NCBI RefSeq assembly: GCF_000472445.1
Contig: NZ_AXAJ01000001.1
Location: forward strand, 806,643-870,642
Length of the DNA stretch: 64,000 nt
Origin: Burkholderia sp. WSM2230
GTDB taxonomy: Bacteria; Pseudomonadota; Gammaproteobacteria; Burkholderiales; Burkholderiaceae
Direction: 5' to 3'
Position 1 is the first letter of the stretch. Each line of letters begins with the position of its first letter. Positions 27,677-37,467 of this stretch are shown here, piece by piece. Under the pieces are notes generated by a model, which searched no databases, had not been told where the DNA came from, and was given only the letters and a program-made list of their open reading frames with translations. The translations under genes and the position numbers were made by a program.

Positions 27677-28113
27677 GAACACTTGTCGAGTGATCTTCGA
27701 GCATCAGGCGGATGCTGCCGACGCCGTTCGCTCGGGGGGATTGATGCGTATGCAGGCACAGCCTTGGGCGCGCATTCGTTCGAATACTATTTTCACGACT
27801 CGCGGCACGAGTCGTATCGACGGCTGCGCGCCCGGCGCGTGGCCGATGCTGGCGGCGGGTGGACGGCGCAAAGCCAGGGTCTTAACGCCCATGCGTCCCT
27901 GCGCGACATTCGCAAGCGCGCGAATTGAAGCCTCCCCCATTTAAGACGAATCGCTCGTAATGGCGGCCAAATCATAAAGTTATCCAATAGCTTGCCGATA
28001 GACAGATAACGGCAGGAAGATAACGCCGGGTGCTGATTCGCGGCTCGCCGAAGCAGGGCCGGGGTGCAAGAAGAATCGGTCGCAAAAGAACGATACGAAA
28101 AGAGAGAGGGTCG
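27677..28113. other. 437-base intergenic region
   Basis: Mostly non-coding. A short plus-strand frame at 27683-27928 (81 codons) contains a hydrophilic, His/Tyr-rich stretch (SFEYYFHDSRHESYRRLRA) with no recognised family and no ribosome-binding site. It might be a gene remnant. The last 150 bases are AT-rich and should hold the promoter of the MHYT gene. Confidence 0.4.
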
Positions 28114-30213
28114 ATGACTGGTGTCTACAACCCGCTGCTGGTCTGCCTGTCCCTGGTGGTCGCATTCCTTGCGTCCTACACGGCGATGGAGCTGTCCGGT
28201 GGCTTGAACGCGCTTACGAGCGCGAAAAGACGGCCGCTATGGCTCGTCGGTGGCGCGGTGTCGATGGGCGTCGGAATCTGGTCGATGCACTTCATCGGCA
28301 TGCTCGCGTTCTCGCTGCCGATCGCGGTCGGCTACGATTTTTCGATCACCGCGGCGTCGCTGTTCCTCGCGATCAGCGTATCGTTCATCGCGCTTGCCAC
28401 CGCGAGTCGCGGCGCGCTGTCGCGCAGGCGTCTGTGCGTCGCCGGAACGGTCATGGGCGCCGGAGTGGCCGCGATGCACTTCACCGGCATGCAGGCGATG
28501 CAAATGTCGCCGGGAATCGAATACACGATCTGGCGAGTTGCGCTTTCGGTGGGCGTGGCGATCGGCGCTTCTATGGCGGCGCTCTGGCTGGCTTTCACGC
28601 TGCGCGCGTCGGACGTGGAGAATCTCGTTGTCAAGCGGCTCGGCGCCGCCCTGATCATGGCGTTCGCGATCACGGGAATGCACTATTTCGGCATGAGCGC
28701 CGCCAACTTCGCCGCTGGCAGCCTTTGTCTCGCCGGTGGCAAGCTCGATGCGAACTGGCTTGCGCTCGTCGTCACGGCGACGTCATTTACAGTGCTGGTC
28801 GGTACACTCGCATTGTTCGGCTTCCATACCAGCAGCCTCTCTATTTCCCTCAGGCGCGCGACCCGGCAGCTGCAGTATCTCGGCACGCACGACGCGCTGA
28901 CGAATCTCCCCAACCGCCAGCAACTTGCGTTACGCATCGAGCAGGCGGTCGCCGAATCTGCGCGCAGGGAATCGCCGTTCGCGGTGCTCTTCATCGATCT
29001 CGACGGCTTCAAGTCGATCAACGATTCGCTTGGCCACAGCGTCGGCGACGACTTGCTGCAAGTGTGCGCTGAGCGCCTGCGCCAGGACTTGCGCCACACC
29101 GACATGGTCGCACGGCTCGGCGGAGACGAATTCGTGATCGTGGTCGAGAACACGACCGATGCGTCGGCCGCCGTGACGGTTGCGAACGGGGTCCTGCGGC
29201 GCCTGGGCGAGGAGATCGTCGTCAACGGATTGCCGCTGCGCGTGAGCGCGAGCATCGGCATCGCGTCCTATCCTCGTGACGGCGGTAACGCCGACGAACT
29301 TTTGCATAGCGCGGACGCAGCGATGTACGCCGCCAAGCAAAGCGGGCGCAACACGTTCCGCGTGTTCGAGCCCGAGATGAACCACACCGCGCTCAGGTCG
29401 CTGATTCTGCAACGCGATCTGCAGCGTGCATTGAGCGCCGGCGAACTGAGCATGTCATTCCAGCCGAAGTTCAGCGTTGCATCGCAATCGCTGACGGGCG
29501 TCGAGGCGCTGATCCGCTGGCATCATCCGGAACTCGGCGAGATTCCTCCGCTGGAATTCATACCGATTGCGGAACGCTCCGGCCTTATCGTCGAGATCGG
29601 CGACTGGGTTCTGCGCGATGTCTGTCGCAACATTGCGCTATGGGACGCGCAAGGACTGCCTCCGATTCCTGTGGCGGTGAATCTTTCGCCGATCCAGTTC
29701 AGCGTACCGGACCTGGTGGGCCGCATCGATGCGCTGACCGGCGCGGCCGGCGTCGAGCCGTGTCGCCTGATGTTCGAGATTACGGAAACGACGGCGATGC
29801 AGAACATCGAAAAGACGAGCAGTACGATCGACGCGCTGCAATCGCGCGGCTATACCGTCGCCATCGACGATTTTGGCACCGGATATTCGAGCCTCGGCTA
29901 TCTGCAGCGCTTCAGGTTTGATCAGATCAAGATCGATGGCTCGTTCATGCGCGATCTGGACGACGGCGGCCAGCGCGGCAGCGCATTGCTTTCCGCCGTC
30001 GTCACACTCGCGCGCGCGCTGAAGATCGAGGTCGTGGCGGAAGGTGTCGAGACGGAGTCGCAATTCCGTAAGCTCAGCGAACTTGCCTGCGATCAAATGC
30101 AGGGCTTCCTGTTAAGCCGCCCGTTGCCCGCCAGCGATTTCCTCGCGTTCCTGCGCGTCGCTGCTGACCGGATCGTCGCGACTGGGAGCGTCTGCCCCGC
30201 GCCTGCAGGATGA
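28114..30213 (+). CDS. MHYT-GGDEF-EAL cyclic-di-GMP enzyme
   Basis: A 699-residue membrane protein. The MHYT sensor (residues 8-240, seven helices) shows its three repeats: WSMHFIGM, AAMHFTGM and TGMHYFGM. These are thought to coordinate copper and sense a diatomic gas or redox state. A GGDEF domain follows (255-420) with intact GGDEF at 336-340 and an intact inhibitory RxxD site, RHTD at 327-330. The EAL domain (435-690) has TGVEALIRW with EAL at 464-466 plus ITETTAM and DDFGTGYSSL. Both making and breaking c-di-GMP are possible; direction is probably set by the sensor. The ATG at 28114 is preceded by AGAGAGGG. Confidence 0.95.
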   Translation: MTGVYNPLLVCLSLVVAFLASYTAMELSGGLNALTSAKRRPLWLVGGAVSMGVGIWSMHFIGMLAFSLPIAVGYDFSITAASLFLAISVSFIALATASRGALSRRRLCVAGTVMGAGVAAMHFTGMQAMQMSPGIEYTIWRVALSVGVAIGASMAALWLAFTLRASDVENLVVKRLGAALIMAFAITGMHYFGMSAANFAAGSLCLAGGKLDANWLALVVTATSFTVLVGTLALFGFHTSSLSISLRRATRQLQYLGTHDALTNLPNRQQLALRIEQAVAESARRESPFAVLFIDLDGFKSINDSLGHSVGDDLLQVCAERLRQDLRHTDMVARLGGDEFVIVVENTTDASAAVTVANGVLRRLGEEIVVNGLPLRVSASIGIASYPRDGGNADELLHSADAAMYAAKQSGRNTFRVFEPEMNHTALRSLILQRDLQRALSAGELSMSFQPKFSVASQSLTGVEALIRWHHPELGEIPPLEFIPIAERSGLIVEIGDWVLRDVCRNIALWDAQGLPPIPVAVNLSPIQFSVPDLVGRIDALTGAAGVEPCRLMFEITETTAMQNIEKTSSTIDALQSRGYTVAIDDFGTGYSSLGYLQRFRFDQIKIDGSFMRDLDDGGQRGSALLSAVVTLARALKIEVVAEGVETESQFRKLSELACDQMQGFLLSRPLPASDFLAFLRVAADRIVATGSVCPAPAG

Positions 30214-30979
30214 GCGGAAAACCCGGTGACGCCCGTGGTTCGACGACTGCATCGATACAGAACTTCGCCAAGTAGTCGAAAGCAGCTGTCCGGGAGTCAA
30301 TGGGCTACGCAATGCCGCCCGCTTAACCGCCACACTGTACGGGTGAAAATGACCGTTTGAAGTCCAGATGTGGGGGATGCGGCATTGCAGTGAGCCGCAG
30401 GAGTGGGTCGGCGTCGGTGCGATGAGCTGTCATGCCGGGAGTGTTCCGACGTAATGGTTCGGCGTCTAGCGGTCGGGTTTCATGAGGGCAGTTTCCCTTA
30501 CTGATTCTGCGACGCTGTCGTCAACCCGGTCGTCGGTTTGGGCTACAACGACTGCATCTCGGTGCTTGCGGCCGCTTCCTACCGTTCGTCGTCCGCGCCC
30601 GGAAGGCTGCTCACGGGACGAGCCGCCCTTCGACTGGGAAGCATGGTCCGGCGAGCGTCGCCCGCTGGTTTTCTAAGACTTCCGTTACTCGCCCCGAAGG
30701 CTTTGCTTGGGTTTGCACTGGTCGATCTATTAGCAAGCAGAAGGCTAGAGAGTGTTGTGAGGTTGACTCCGAGACCACCCAAACGCACGGCTCCGCACCT
30801 CAGCATGGTCAGATGCGTTCCCCGCGAGTGTGAGTTTCGGAGGACCTCGAAATATATCGTGAGCTTTGTCGATTTCCTAAAGCGTCGTTCGTCGTGTGTA
30901 TAGGACGGCGGTTGTGGCAATGCGGTCCCGACGTCGCTTTTGCGCCCCTATTCACTTTTAACGCGAACGGAGATCGTTC
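30214..30979. other. 766-base gene-free region
   Basis: The largest empty stretch in the window. The frames are short, rich in Arg/Ser, and lack start signals. The composition is less GC-biased at the third positions than in real genes nearby. I see no tRNA, hairpin terminator or repeat. It may be a decayed gene or an old insertion. Confidence 0.4.
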
Positions 30980-31333
30980 ATGACTTACGTAGATGGATTT
31001 GTCGCCGCGGTGCCCACGGCCAATCGTGAAGCGTACAGGAAGCATGCCGAATCGGCAGCGGCCGTCTTCAGGGAGCACGGCGCACTGAAGGTGGTCGAGT
31101 GCTGGGGAGATGACGTCCCGGAAGGGAAGGTGACGTCTTTTCCGATGGCGGTCAAACGGCAGCATGACGAGGCGGTGGTGTTCTCCTGGGTTGTCTGGCC
31201 TTCGCGTCAGGCACGAGACGAGGGAATGAAAGCGGTGATGGCCGACCCACGGCTGCAGCCCGACACCAATCCGATGCCTTTCGACGGCAAGCGGCTGATC
31301 TACGGCGGGTTTGAAGTGATCGTGGACGCGTGA
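30980..31333 (+). CDS. DUF1428 family protein (YbaA-like)
   Basis: A 117-residue protein matching DUF1428 throughout: TYVDGFVAAVPTANREAYRK, ALKVVECWGDDVPEGKVTSF, FSWVVWPSRQARDEGMKAVM and the end MPFDGKRLIYGGFEVIVD. It has a dimeric ferredoxin-like fold in the family. The function is not known; it is not an enzyme with evident active-site residues. The start has CGGAG about ten bases upstream. It is a single gene. Confidence 0.92.
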   Translation: MTYVDGFVAAVPTANREAYRKHAESAAAVFREHGALKVVECWGDDVPEGKVTSFPMAVKRQHDEAVVFSWVVWPSRQARDEGMKAVMADPRLQPDTNPMPFDGKRLIYGGFEVIVDA

Positions 31334-31667
31334 GGGCCAAAGAAGGTCGCGCCGCTCGAAAATGGCCAGAAGCCTGCGATTCACCCGAATTTTTGCAGGT
31401 CCACTGCAGGCACAAGCCGTTGAGGCGCTTCTTGAAACATTCAATGGAGACGACGTGTATATGTGACATCAGGCGCCTGGCGACCGTGCGCGGCTGCGAT
31501 TGCGACACATGAAGTATTAGAACGGCTTTCATTTTTCGAGGTCTCCTGGACAGCCATTCAGCGGACTTCCCAAGCCTATTGCTCAATTTTGCAGGGACAA
31601 CACCCGTACGGGCGATCTACGGAATCTCGGGTTGATTTCTTGAACGGCTAGTCATAATATTGGTCGC
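31334..31667. other. 334-base intergenic region upstream of tetR
   Basis: No credible gene. Its right end contains the tetR promoter and operator, listed separately. Confidence 0.5.
31632..31660 (+). promoter_or_regulatory. tetR promoter with overlapping operator
   Basis: TTGATT at 31632-31637, a 17-base spacer and TAATAT at 31655-31660. The ATG is only eight bases after the -10, so transcription would start at or next to the start codon and the mRNA would be leaderless. TTGAACGGCTAGTCAT (31640-31655) fills the spacer and is repeated, with three changes, at the efflux gene start. Confidence 0.62.
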
Positions 31668-32306
31668 ATGAAGCCACCTGGTCAACCCAATTCGTCGCGG
31701 AAAAAAGCGGGCGAAATATGCCCGCGTGGCCGTCCACGCGAGTTCGATACAAACGCCGTGCTCGCCAGCGCGAGTCAGGTGTTCTGGAACCACGGCTATC
31801 ACGCCACCTCCATCGACGACCTGTGCAAAGCCACCGGCCTGCTGCGCGGCAGCCTGTACGGTGTGTTCGGCGACAAGCACGGCATCATGCTCGCCGCGCT
31901 GGACCATTACGCCGAGGGCTCGGTGGCCCGTCTCGCTGAGCGGCTGAATGCGCCGGTGCCGCCGCAAGAGGCGCTGCGCAACGCGCTGCTGCATTACGCG
32001 CGGGTCGCCTGCGCGCTGTCGGGCGAGCGTAGCTGCTTCATCACCAACACCACGCTCGAAATGCAGCCCGGCGACGAGGAATTGCGCAGCCGTGTTGCCG
32101 CCATCCAGCGCCGCATGGCGACCTTGCTGGCGGCCTCGGTAATTCGCGGCCAGGCAAGCGGGGCCTTCAACTCCACGCTCGATGAAAAAGCCGCCGGCGA
32201 TTTCCTGCTGTGTGTCATGCAAGGGCTGCGCGTGCTAGGCCGGGTCGCGCACAAGGAAGACGCGCTGACCGGTATCGTGGATGTCGCGATGCGGGCTCTC
32301 GTCTAA
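31668..32306 (+). CDS. TetR-family repressor
   Basis: A 212-residue regulator. After a basic tail, GRPREFDTNAVLASASQVFW leads into the helix-turn-helix YHATSIDDLCKATGLLRGSLYGVFGDK (given in part: TSIDDLCKATGLLRGSLYGV). The C-terminal ligand domain has a possible sensor Cys at FITNTTLEMQ and nearby CALSGERSCF. It resembles TetR_C_7-type repressors controlling efflux and redox genes. No Shine-Dalgarno is visible, consistent with a leaderless mRNA. The efflux gene follows 30 bases later with its own copy of the operator, so self-control and repression of the pump are likely. Confidence 0.9.
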   Translation: MKPPGQPNSSRKKAGEICPRGRPREFDTNAVLASASQVFWNHGYHATSIDDLCKATGLLRGSLYGVFGDKHGIMLAALDHYAEGSVARLAERLNAPVPPQEALRNALLHYARVACALSGERSCFITNTTLEMQPGDEELRSRVAAIQRRMATLLAASVIRGQASGAFNSTLDEKAAGDFLLCVMQGLRVLGRVAHKEDALTGIVDVAMRALV

Positions 32307-32322
32307 TTTTTTTGCCTGATTA

Positions 32323-32338
32323 TTGAACGATCAGTCAT
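32323..32338. promoter_or_regulatory. TetR-type operator at the efflux gene start
   Basis: TTGAACGATCAGTCAT matches the tetR-promoter copy in 13 of 16 positions. It has the partial dyad TGA-N2-GATC-N2-TCA and overlaps the annotated ATG at 32337, which makes that start codon doubtful or again leaderless. Confidence 0.6.
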
Positions 32339-34064
32339 GAAATCTGAACCGATCAAGTCTTCATCCGCAATATTCGCCGGGGCGGATGGCGTCGCAGACG
32401 TGCCAGGCTGCGGTGCCGCTAGCGCTGCCGTTGCGGTGTGCCCGGGCCGTGTCGCAGCAAGCGCCGCGGCAAAGAGCGCGCCTGCGGCTGCAAGGCATGG
32501 CGTGGCTGAAGACGGGAACCGAAGCAGGACCAGAAGCAGAAGCGCGAGCGAGGACCCAAAACGACCCGCACCAGTCGCCGATCGACCGGCGCCGCGTTTC
32601 GAACGTCAGGGCCTGGCGCTGGCCGTGCTCTTCGTGGGCGCTTTCCTCGCGCCGCTCGACTACTTCATCGTCAATCTCGCGCTGCCGTCCATTCGCAGCG
32701 GCCTCAACGCGACCGACGCGCAACTGCAGCTCGTTGTGTCGGCTTACGCCTCCGTGTATGCGGTACTGCTGATTACCGGCGGCCGGCTCGGCGACCTGTT
32801 CGGCCGGCGCCGCATGTTCATGGCGGGCATGGCCGCGTTCGTGGTCGCCTCGGCGTTATGCGGCCTCGCGACGAGCGGTCACATGCTGGTGATCTCGCGC
32901 ATCGTCCAGGGCATGGCGGCGGCGATCATGGCGCCGCAGGTGCTGGCGACCATCCGCGCCGTCGTGCCGCTGCATCAGCAAACGCGCGTGATGAGCTTTT
33001 ACGGCTTCGTGTTCGGCCTCTCGTCGATTGTCGGGCAGTTGGGCGGCGGCGCGCTCATCACTTATCGCCCGTTCGGCCTCGACTGGCGCATCATCTTCCT
33101 GATCAATATTCCGATTGGCATCGCGGCGTTTCTCGGCACATGGAAGTTCGTGCCTGAAAATCAGCCAGCCACGCGCACCAGCCTCGACATGAAGGGCGTG
33201 GCGCTGCTTTCCGCGGTGCTGCTGCTCGTGATTTACCCGATGACGCACGGCCGCGAAGCCGGCTGGCCCGCGTGGACCTTCGCGATGTTCGCGCTCGCGG
33301 TGCCCGCGTTGGCGCTCTTCGTCATCACCGAAAAGCGCGTGGAGCGGGCCGGCGGGAACCCGCTCGTCGATCTGCAGCTGTTTCGCAATCGCGCGTTTGC
33401 ACTCGGTCTGGTGCTCGCGTTCCTGTTCTATTGCAACAGCGCATTTTTCCTCACCTACGGCATCTTTTTGCAGACGGGCTTGCACTGGACACCGCTTGCC
33501 TCGGGCGTCGCGATCATGCCGTTCGCCATCGGCTTCGTGATCGGGCCGCTGACCTCGCCGGCGGTCGTCAAGCGCATCGGCAGCCATGTGCTCACGCTCG
33601 GCTTTTCGCTGATGACGCTGGGCTTCGCCATCACCGGCTGGGCCGCGACCGAAGCCGCCGCGCCGGACCTCGCGTTCTACGCGGGTCTCGTGTGCGCGGG
33701 CGTCGGTCATGGTCTGCTGTTGCCTTCCATCATGCGCATCGCGCTGCTGGAAGTCGCGCCTGAAAAGGCCGGGCTCGCGTCGGGCGTGGTTTCGTCGACC
33801 TTGCAGATCGGCTCGGCGTTCGGCACGGCTGCGATCAGCGGCGCGTTCTTCGGCGCGCTCGGCGCGACGGGCGCGACGCGGGTAACAGGCGCGACGGGAC
33901 TGACGGGTGCGAGCGGCGCGAGCGCTACGCCCGCCGCATACGCGCACGCGTTCCAGTTGAGCCTCGCGATCAACGCAGCGCTGATGTTCGTCTGCATCGG
34001 CTTGAGCGTGCTGCTCGTGCGGCATCAGCAACTCACGTTGCGCCGTGCCGCACGCACGCTTTAA
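32337..34064 (+). CDS. DHA2-family MFS efflux transporter with odd N-terminus
   Basis: A 575-residue frame. A 14-helix transporter starts near residue 95 with LAVLFVGAFLAPLDYFIVNL. The motif RLGDLFGRRRMFM follows helix 2. The first 90 residues are Ala/Arg/Ser-rich and not family-like. The ATG overlaps a TetR-type operator and lacks a ribosome-binding site, so translation may begin further in. Near the end, a loop of about 20 residues repeats Gly-Ala-Thr/Ser units (ATGATRVTGATGLTGASGAS). It should export hydrophobic compounds under control of the upstream TetR. No membrane-fusion partner is present. Confidence 0.88.
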   Translation: MKSEPIKSSSAIFAGADGVADVPGCGAASAAVAVCPGRVAASAAAKSAPAAARHGVAEDGNRSRTRSRSASEDPKRPAPVADRPAPRFERQGLALAVLFVGAFLAPLDYFIVNLALPSIRSGLNATDAQLQLVVSAYASVYAVLLITGGRLGDLFGRRRMFMAGMAAFVVASALCGLATSGHMLVISRIVQGMAAAIMAPQVLATIRAVVPLHQQTRVMSFYGFVFGLSSIVGQLGGGALITYRPFGLDWRIIFLINIPIGIAAFLGTWKFVPENQPATRTSLDMKGVALLSAVLLLVIYPMTHGREAGWPAWTFAMFALAVPALALFVITEKRVERAGGNPLVDLQLFRNRAFALGLVLAFLFYCNSAFFLTYGIFLQTGLHWTPLASGVAIMPFAIGFVIGPLTSPAVVKRIGSHVLTLGFSLMTLGFAITGWAATEAAAPDLAFYAGLVCAGVGHGLLLPSIMRIALLEVAPEKAGLASGVVSSTLQIGSAFGTAAISGAFFGALGATGATRVTGATGLTGASGASATPAAYAHAFQLSLAINAALMFVCIGLSVLLVRHQQLTLRRAARTL

Positions 34065-34545
34065 AACCGCGCGGGAGTAATCGTTTTCATCGCTGTAACA
34101 GCACAAAAATAATTAACCGGTTTCACACGGATTTCATTTTAATTGCCGCGCCATTTACGAATAATCGGCTCGTTCATAGGTAATTCGGGAGCCGCGGCAA
34201 ATAGTAACAACCCTGATCCGCTTCAAATGTGTTTCAGATTTGAAGCATTTTTTGTCCATGCACTTTCTACTGCGCACTCAGGCCGGGCAGTAATTCTTGC
34301 GCTCTGTACGGTCCCACACAATTGGGCTCGGAGGCTTTGTGGTGGCGGCCTCCGGTATAACCCGCAATTGCAGTGCGGCAAATGGCCTTTCCCGCGCTTA
34401 TGAGTGCGGTATTAATAAAAAGCGCTTGCCGTCTTCATTTTCAATTGTTAGTCTGAGCGCGTTTTAGAGGCATCCCTCAGTTGGTCGTAGTCGATACACG
34501 GCGCAATGACTTGAATACTGCAAACGGTTCCGTAGAGGATTGAAA
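34065..34545. other. AT-rich 481-base intergenic region
   Basis: Clearly more AT-rich than its surroundings. It contains one strong intrinsic terminator (listed separately) and, further right, the promoter area of the DUF2158 gene. No credible gene is seen. Confidence 0.55.
34220..34253 (+). terminator. Strong intrinsic terminator
   Basis: A perfect 9-base stem GCTTCAAAT/ATTTGAAGC with a 9-base loop, followed by ATTTTTT. It lies 155 bases after the efflux gene stop. It ends either a long 3' untranslated region or a small RNA encoded in between. Confidence 0.8.
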
Positions 34546-34815
34546 ATGCTGACCGCTACTATTGACGCACTCACACCGCTTCCCGCGCGCTTCACCACCG
34601 GCGACGTCGTCACGTTGAAAGACGGAGGCCCGCGCATGACAGTGACGTATGCGGGCCCGGTGGCGCTCAATCCTGGCGAGTGGCTGATCTGCGAATGGTT
34701 CGACGACCACGGCGAATTGCGCCGCGAAATGTTCGCGCCTGCCAGCGTCCGCGCTGAGCCGCGGTCTATTCCGGCCGGCTCGGTGCGGTGGAACCGCATG
34801 AGCCGCGCGGCGTGA
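34546..34815 (+). CDS. DUF2158 (YodC-like) small protein
   Basis: An 89-residue protein. Residues 15-60 match the DUF2158 pattern: FTTGDVVTLKDGGPRMTVTY, then EWLICEWFDDHGELRREMFA. These are small beta-barrel, SH3-like proteins of unknown role. The ATG at 34546 has AGAGGA six bases upstream; a TTG two codons earlier is less likely. It is convergent with the superinfection-immunity-family gene. Confidence 0.87.
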   Translation: MLTATIDALTPLPARFTTGDVVTLKDGGPRMTVTYAGPVALNPGEWLICEWFDDHGELRREMFAPASVRAEPRSIPAGSVRWNRMSRAA

Positions 34816-34835
34816 AGGCAGCGCTCAGCGTCGCT

Positions 34836-35147
34836 TTATTCCTGCGGGTGGTCCCGCGTCGTATCGCGCCGCTGTACGCGTAGCAGCAGCGCGGACGAAA
34901 ACGCGCGCATACGCACCAGCTTGCGTTTTTCCACTACCTCGCCCGCGAGATTCTTCGGCGGGTTCGGCTGCAACGACCAGTAGAGCGCGAGCAGCCAGCC
35001 AAGCACGGTCCATCCCAGGCACGCGTTGAAAAGCGCAAGTGTCAGTACGTCGACGCGCTTGCGCCGATCGGCCAGGATCGCCGGCAGAAAATACAGCGCC
35101 AGCGCGATCACCACGGCGATGATCTGAATGGCAACTCGCTCATTCAT
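34836..35147 (-). CDS. Superinfection immunity family membrane protein
   Basis: A 103-residue inner-membrane protein with two helices: IQIIAVVIALALYFLPAILA and ALFNACLGWTVLGWLLALYW. The LYFLPAI and LGWT..GW..AL signatures match the family named after phage T4 Imm. A basic cytoplasmic tail follows. T4 Imm blocks DNA entry of a second phage. Many chromosomal copies exist without proven antiphage activity, so the function here is open. No phage genes are near. Confidence 0.85.
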   Translation of the reverse strand: MNERVAIQIIAVVIALALYFLPAILADRRKRVDVLTLALFNACLGWTVLGWLLALYWSLQPNPPKNLAGEVVEKRKLVRMRAFSSALLLRVQRRDTTRDHPQE

Positions 35148-35510
35148 ATGCCGCCTCCCCGAGACGCGACTTGCTGCGCAGCCGGCGATCGAACCGCCGG
35201 CCCGCTAAACGCGGCCGCCCATGCAACTCGTGCAACGCACGCGGCCGATATGCCAATTGTCGCGCGATTGTTTGCCGCGCGCAGCGTGGCTGAAAGCTTG
35301 CCGTGGAAGCGAGGCCGGCGCCCGGCCGACTTGTCCGCCGCGCACATGAGCTGCATGCGCGGCCGCCCCGCCCACCGTGCGCGTCGCCGCGCGCGCCGCC
35401 AGCTTTCCACCGCCCCAGCAATCGCGGCCAAGCCGCGAATACTTCAGCGCACGCAGCATCAGGACTATCATGTTCGTTTCGAGTGAACGAAACCGTTACG
35501 GACTGCCATC
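35148..35510. other. 363-base intergenic region
   Basis: A very GC-rich divergent promoter region between the superinfection-immunity-family gene and the peptidase gene. The frames present are Arg/Ala-rich shadows. No clear promoter elements were picked out. Confidence 0.45.
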
Positions 35511-36974
<1,464 letters not shown>

Positions 36975-37467
36975 GGTTGCAACGCGCTCTGCGGCGGCGC
37001 TCGCCGCCGGCATGAGCGCGGACGAGATCGTGCGCTCTCCGGCGTCGCTGAAGTAGCCTTCATCGCCCGGCGCGCCGTCCGCAATTCATGCGTTATAGAT
37101 ATTCTGTCTGCTAGCTCACGAATTGCACTCTATTCGCAAGCGGCGATTTCGACTGCGTCATCTAATCGGCCTTTAATCCCGCTTCATTGCTTTTTCTTTC
37201 ACATTTGCAAGGCGCATTTCCTCTCGTGCGCGCCGCCCGACCATTCGCCGACGGCGGCTAATTTCGTCCTATCTCGCGCATTTCTGTCGCGCAAGCGTTT
37301 GCGGGGCAGCGCACACCTGCGCGTTGAGAAGTGCCGCGGTGGTGCCTGCTCTGCAAGGGTTTGACAGTTCCTTGCATTCTTCTGTTGGTTATCCCGCTCC
37401 CATCGGATTCCGGTCTGTTTTAGGCTCGCATTGCAATATCAGTGTTTAACCTTAAAGGACCGCTCAA
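36975..37467. other. 493-base region upstream of rpfF
   Basis: No gene. The middle (37080-37210) is AT-richer. TTGACA occurs at 37371-37376 but no good -10 follows at the right distance. An rpfF leader of up to about 90 bases would fit. Regulation of BDSF synthesis must act here. Confidence 0.45.

Noticed and set aside
27683..27928. Small plus-strand frame with a His/Tyr-rich segment
   Set aside because: No start signal and no recognised family; kept only as a note in the intergenic entry because it may be a remnant.
32856..34106. A 416-codon minus-strand frame across the efflux gene
   Set aside because: Composition is Arg/His/Glu-rich as expected of a shadow; the plus strand encodes a typical 14-helix transporter.
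37371..37390. Possible sigma-54 promoter upstream of rpfF (TTGACAG-N4-TTGCA)
   Set aside because: The -12 part and the spacing fit, but the essential GG of the -24 element is missing, so support is too weak.
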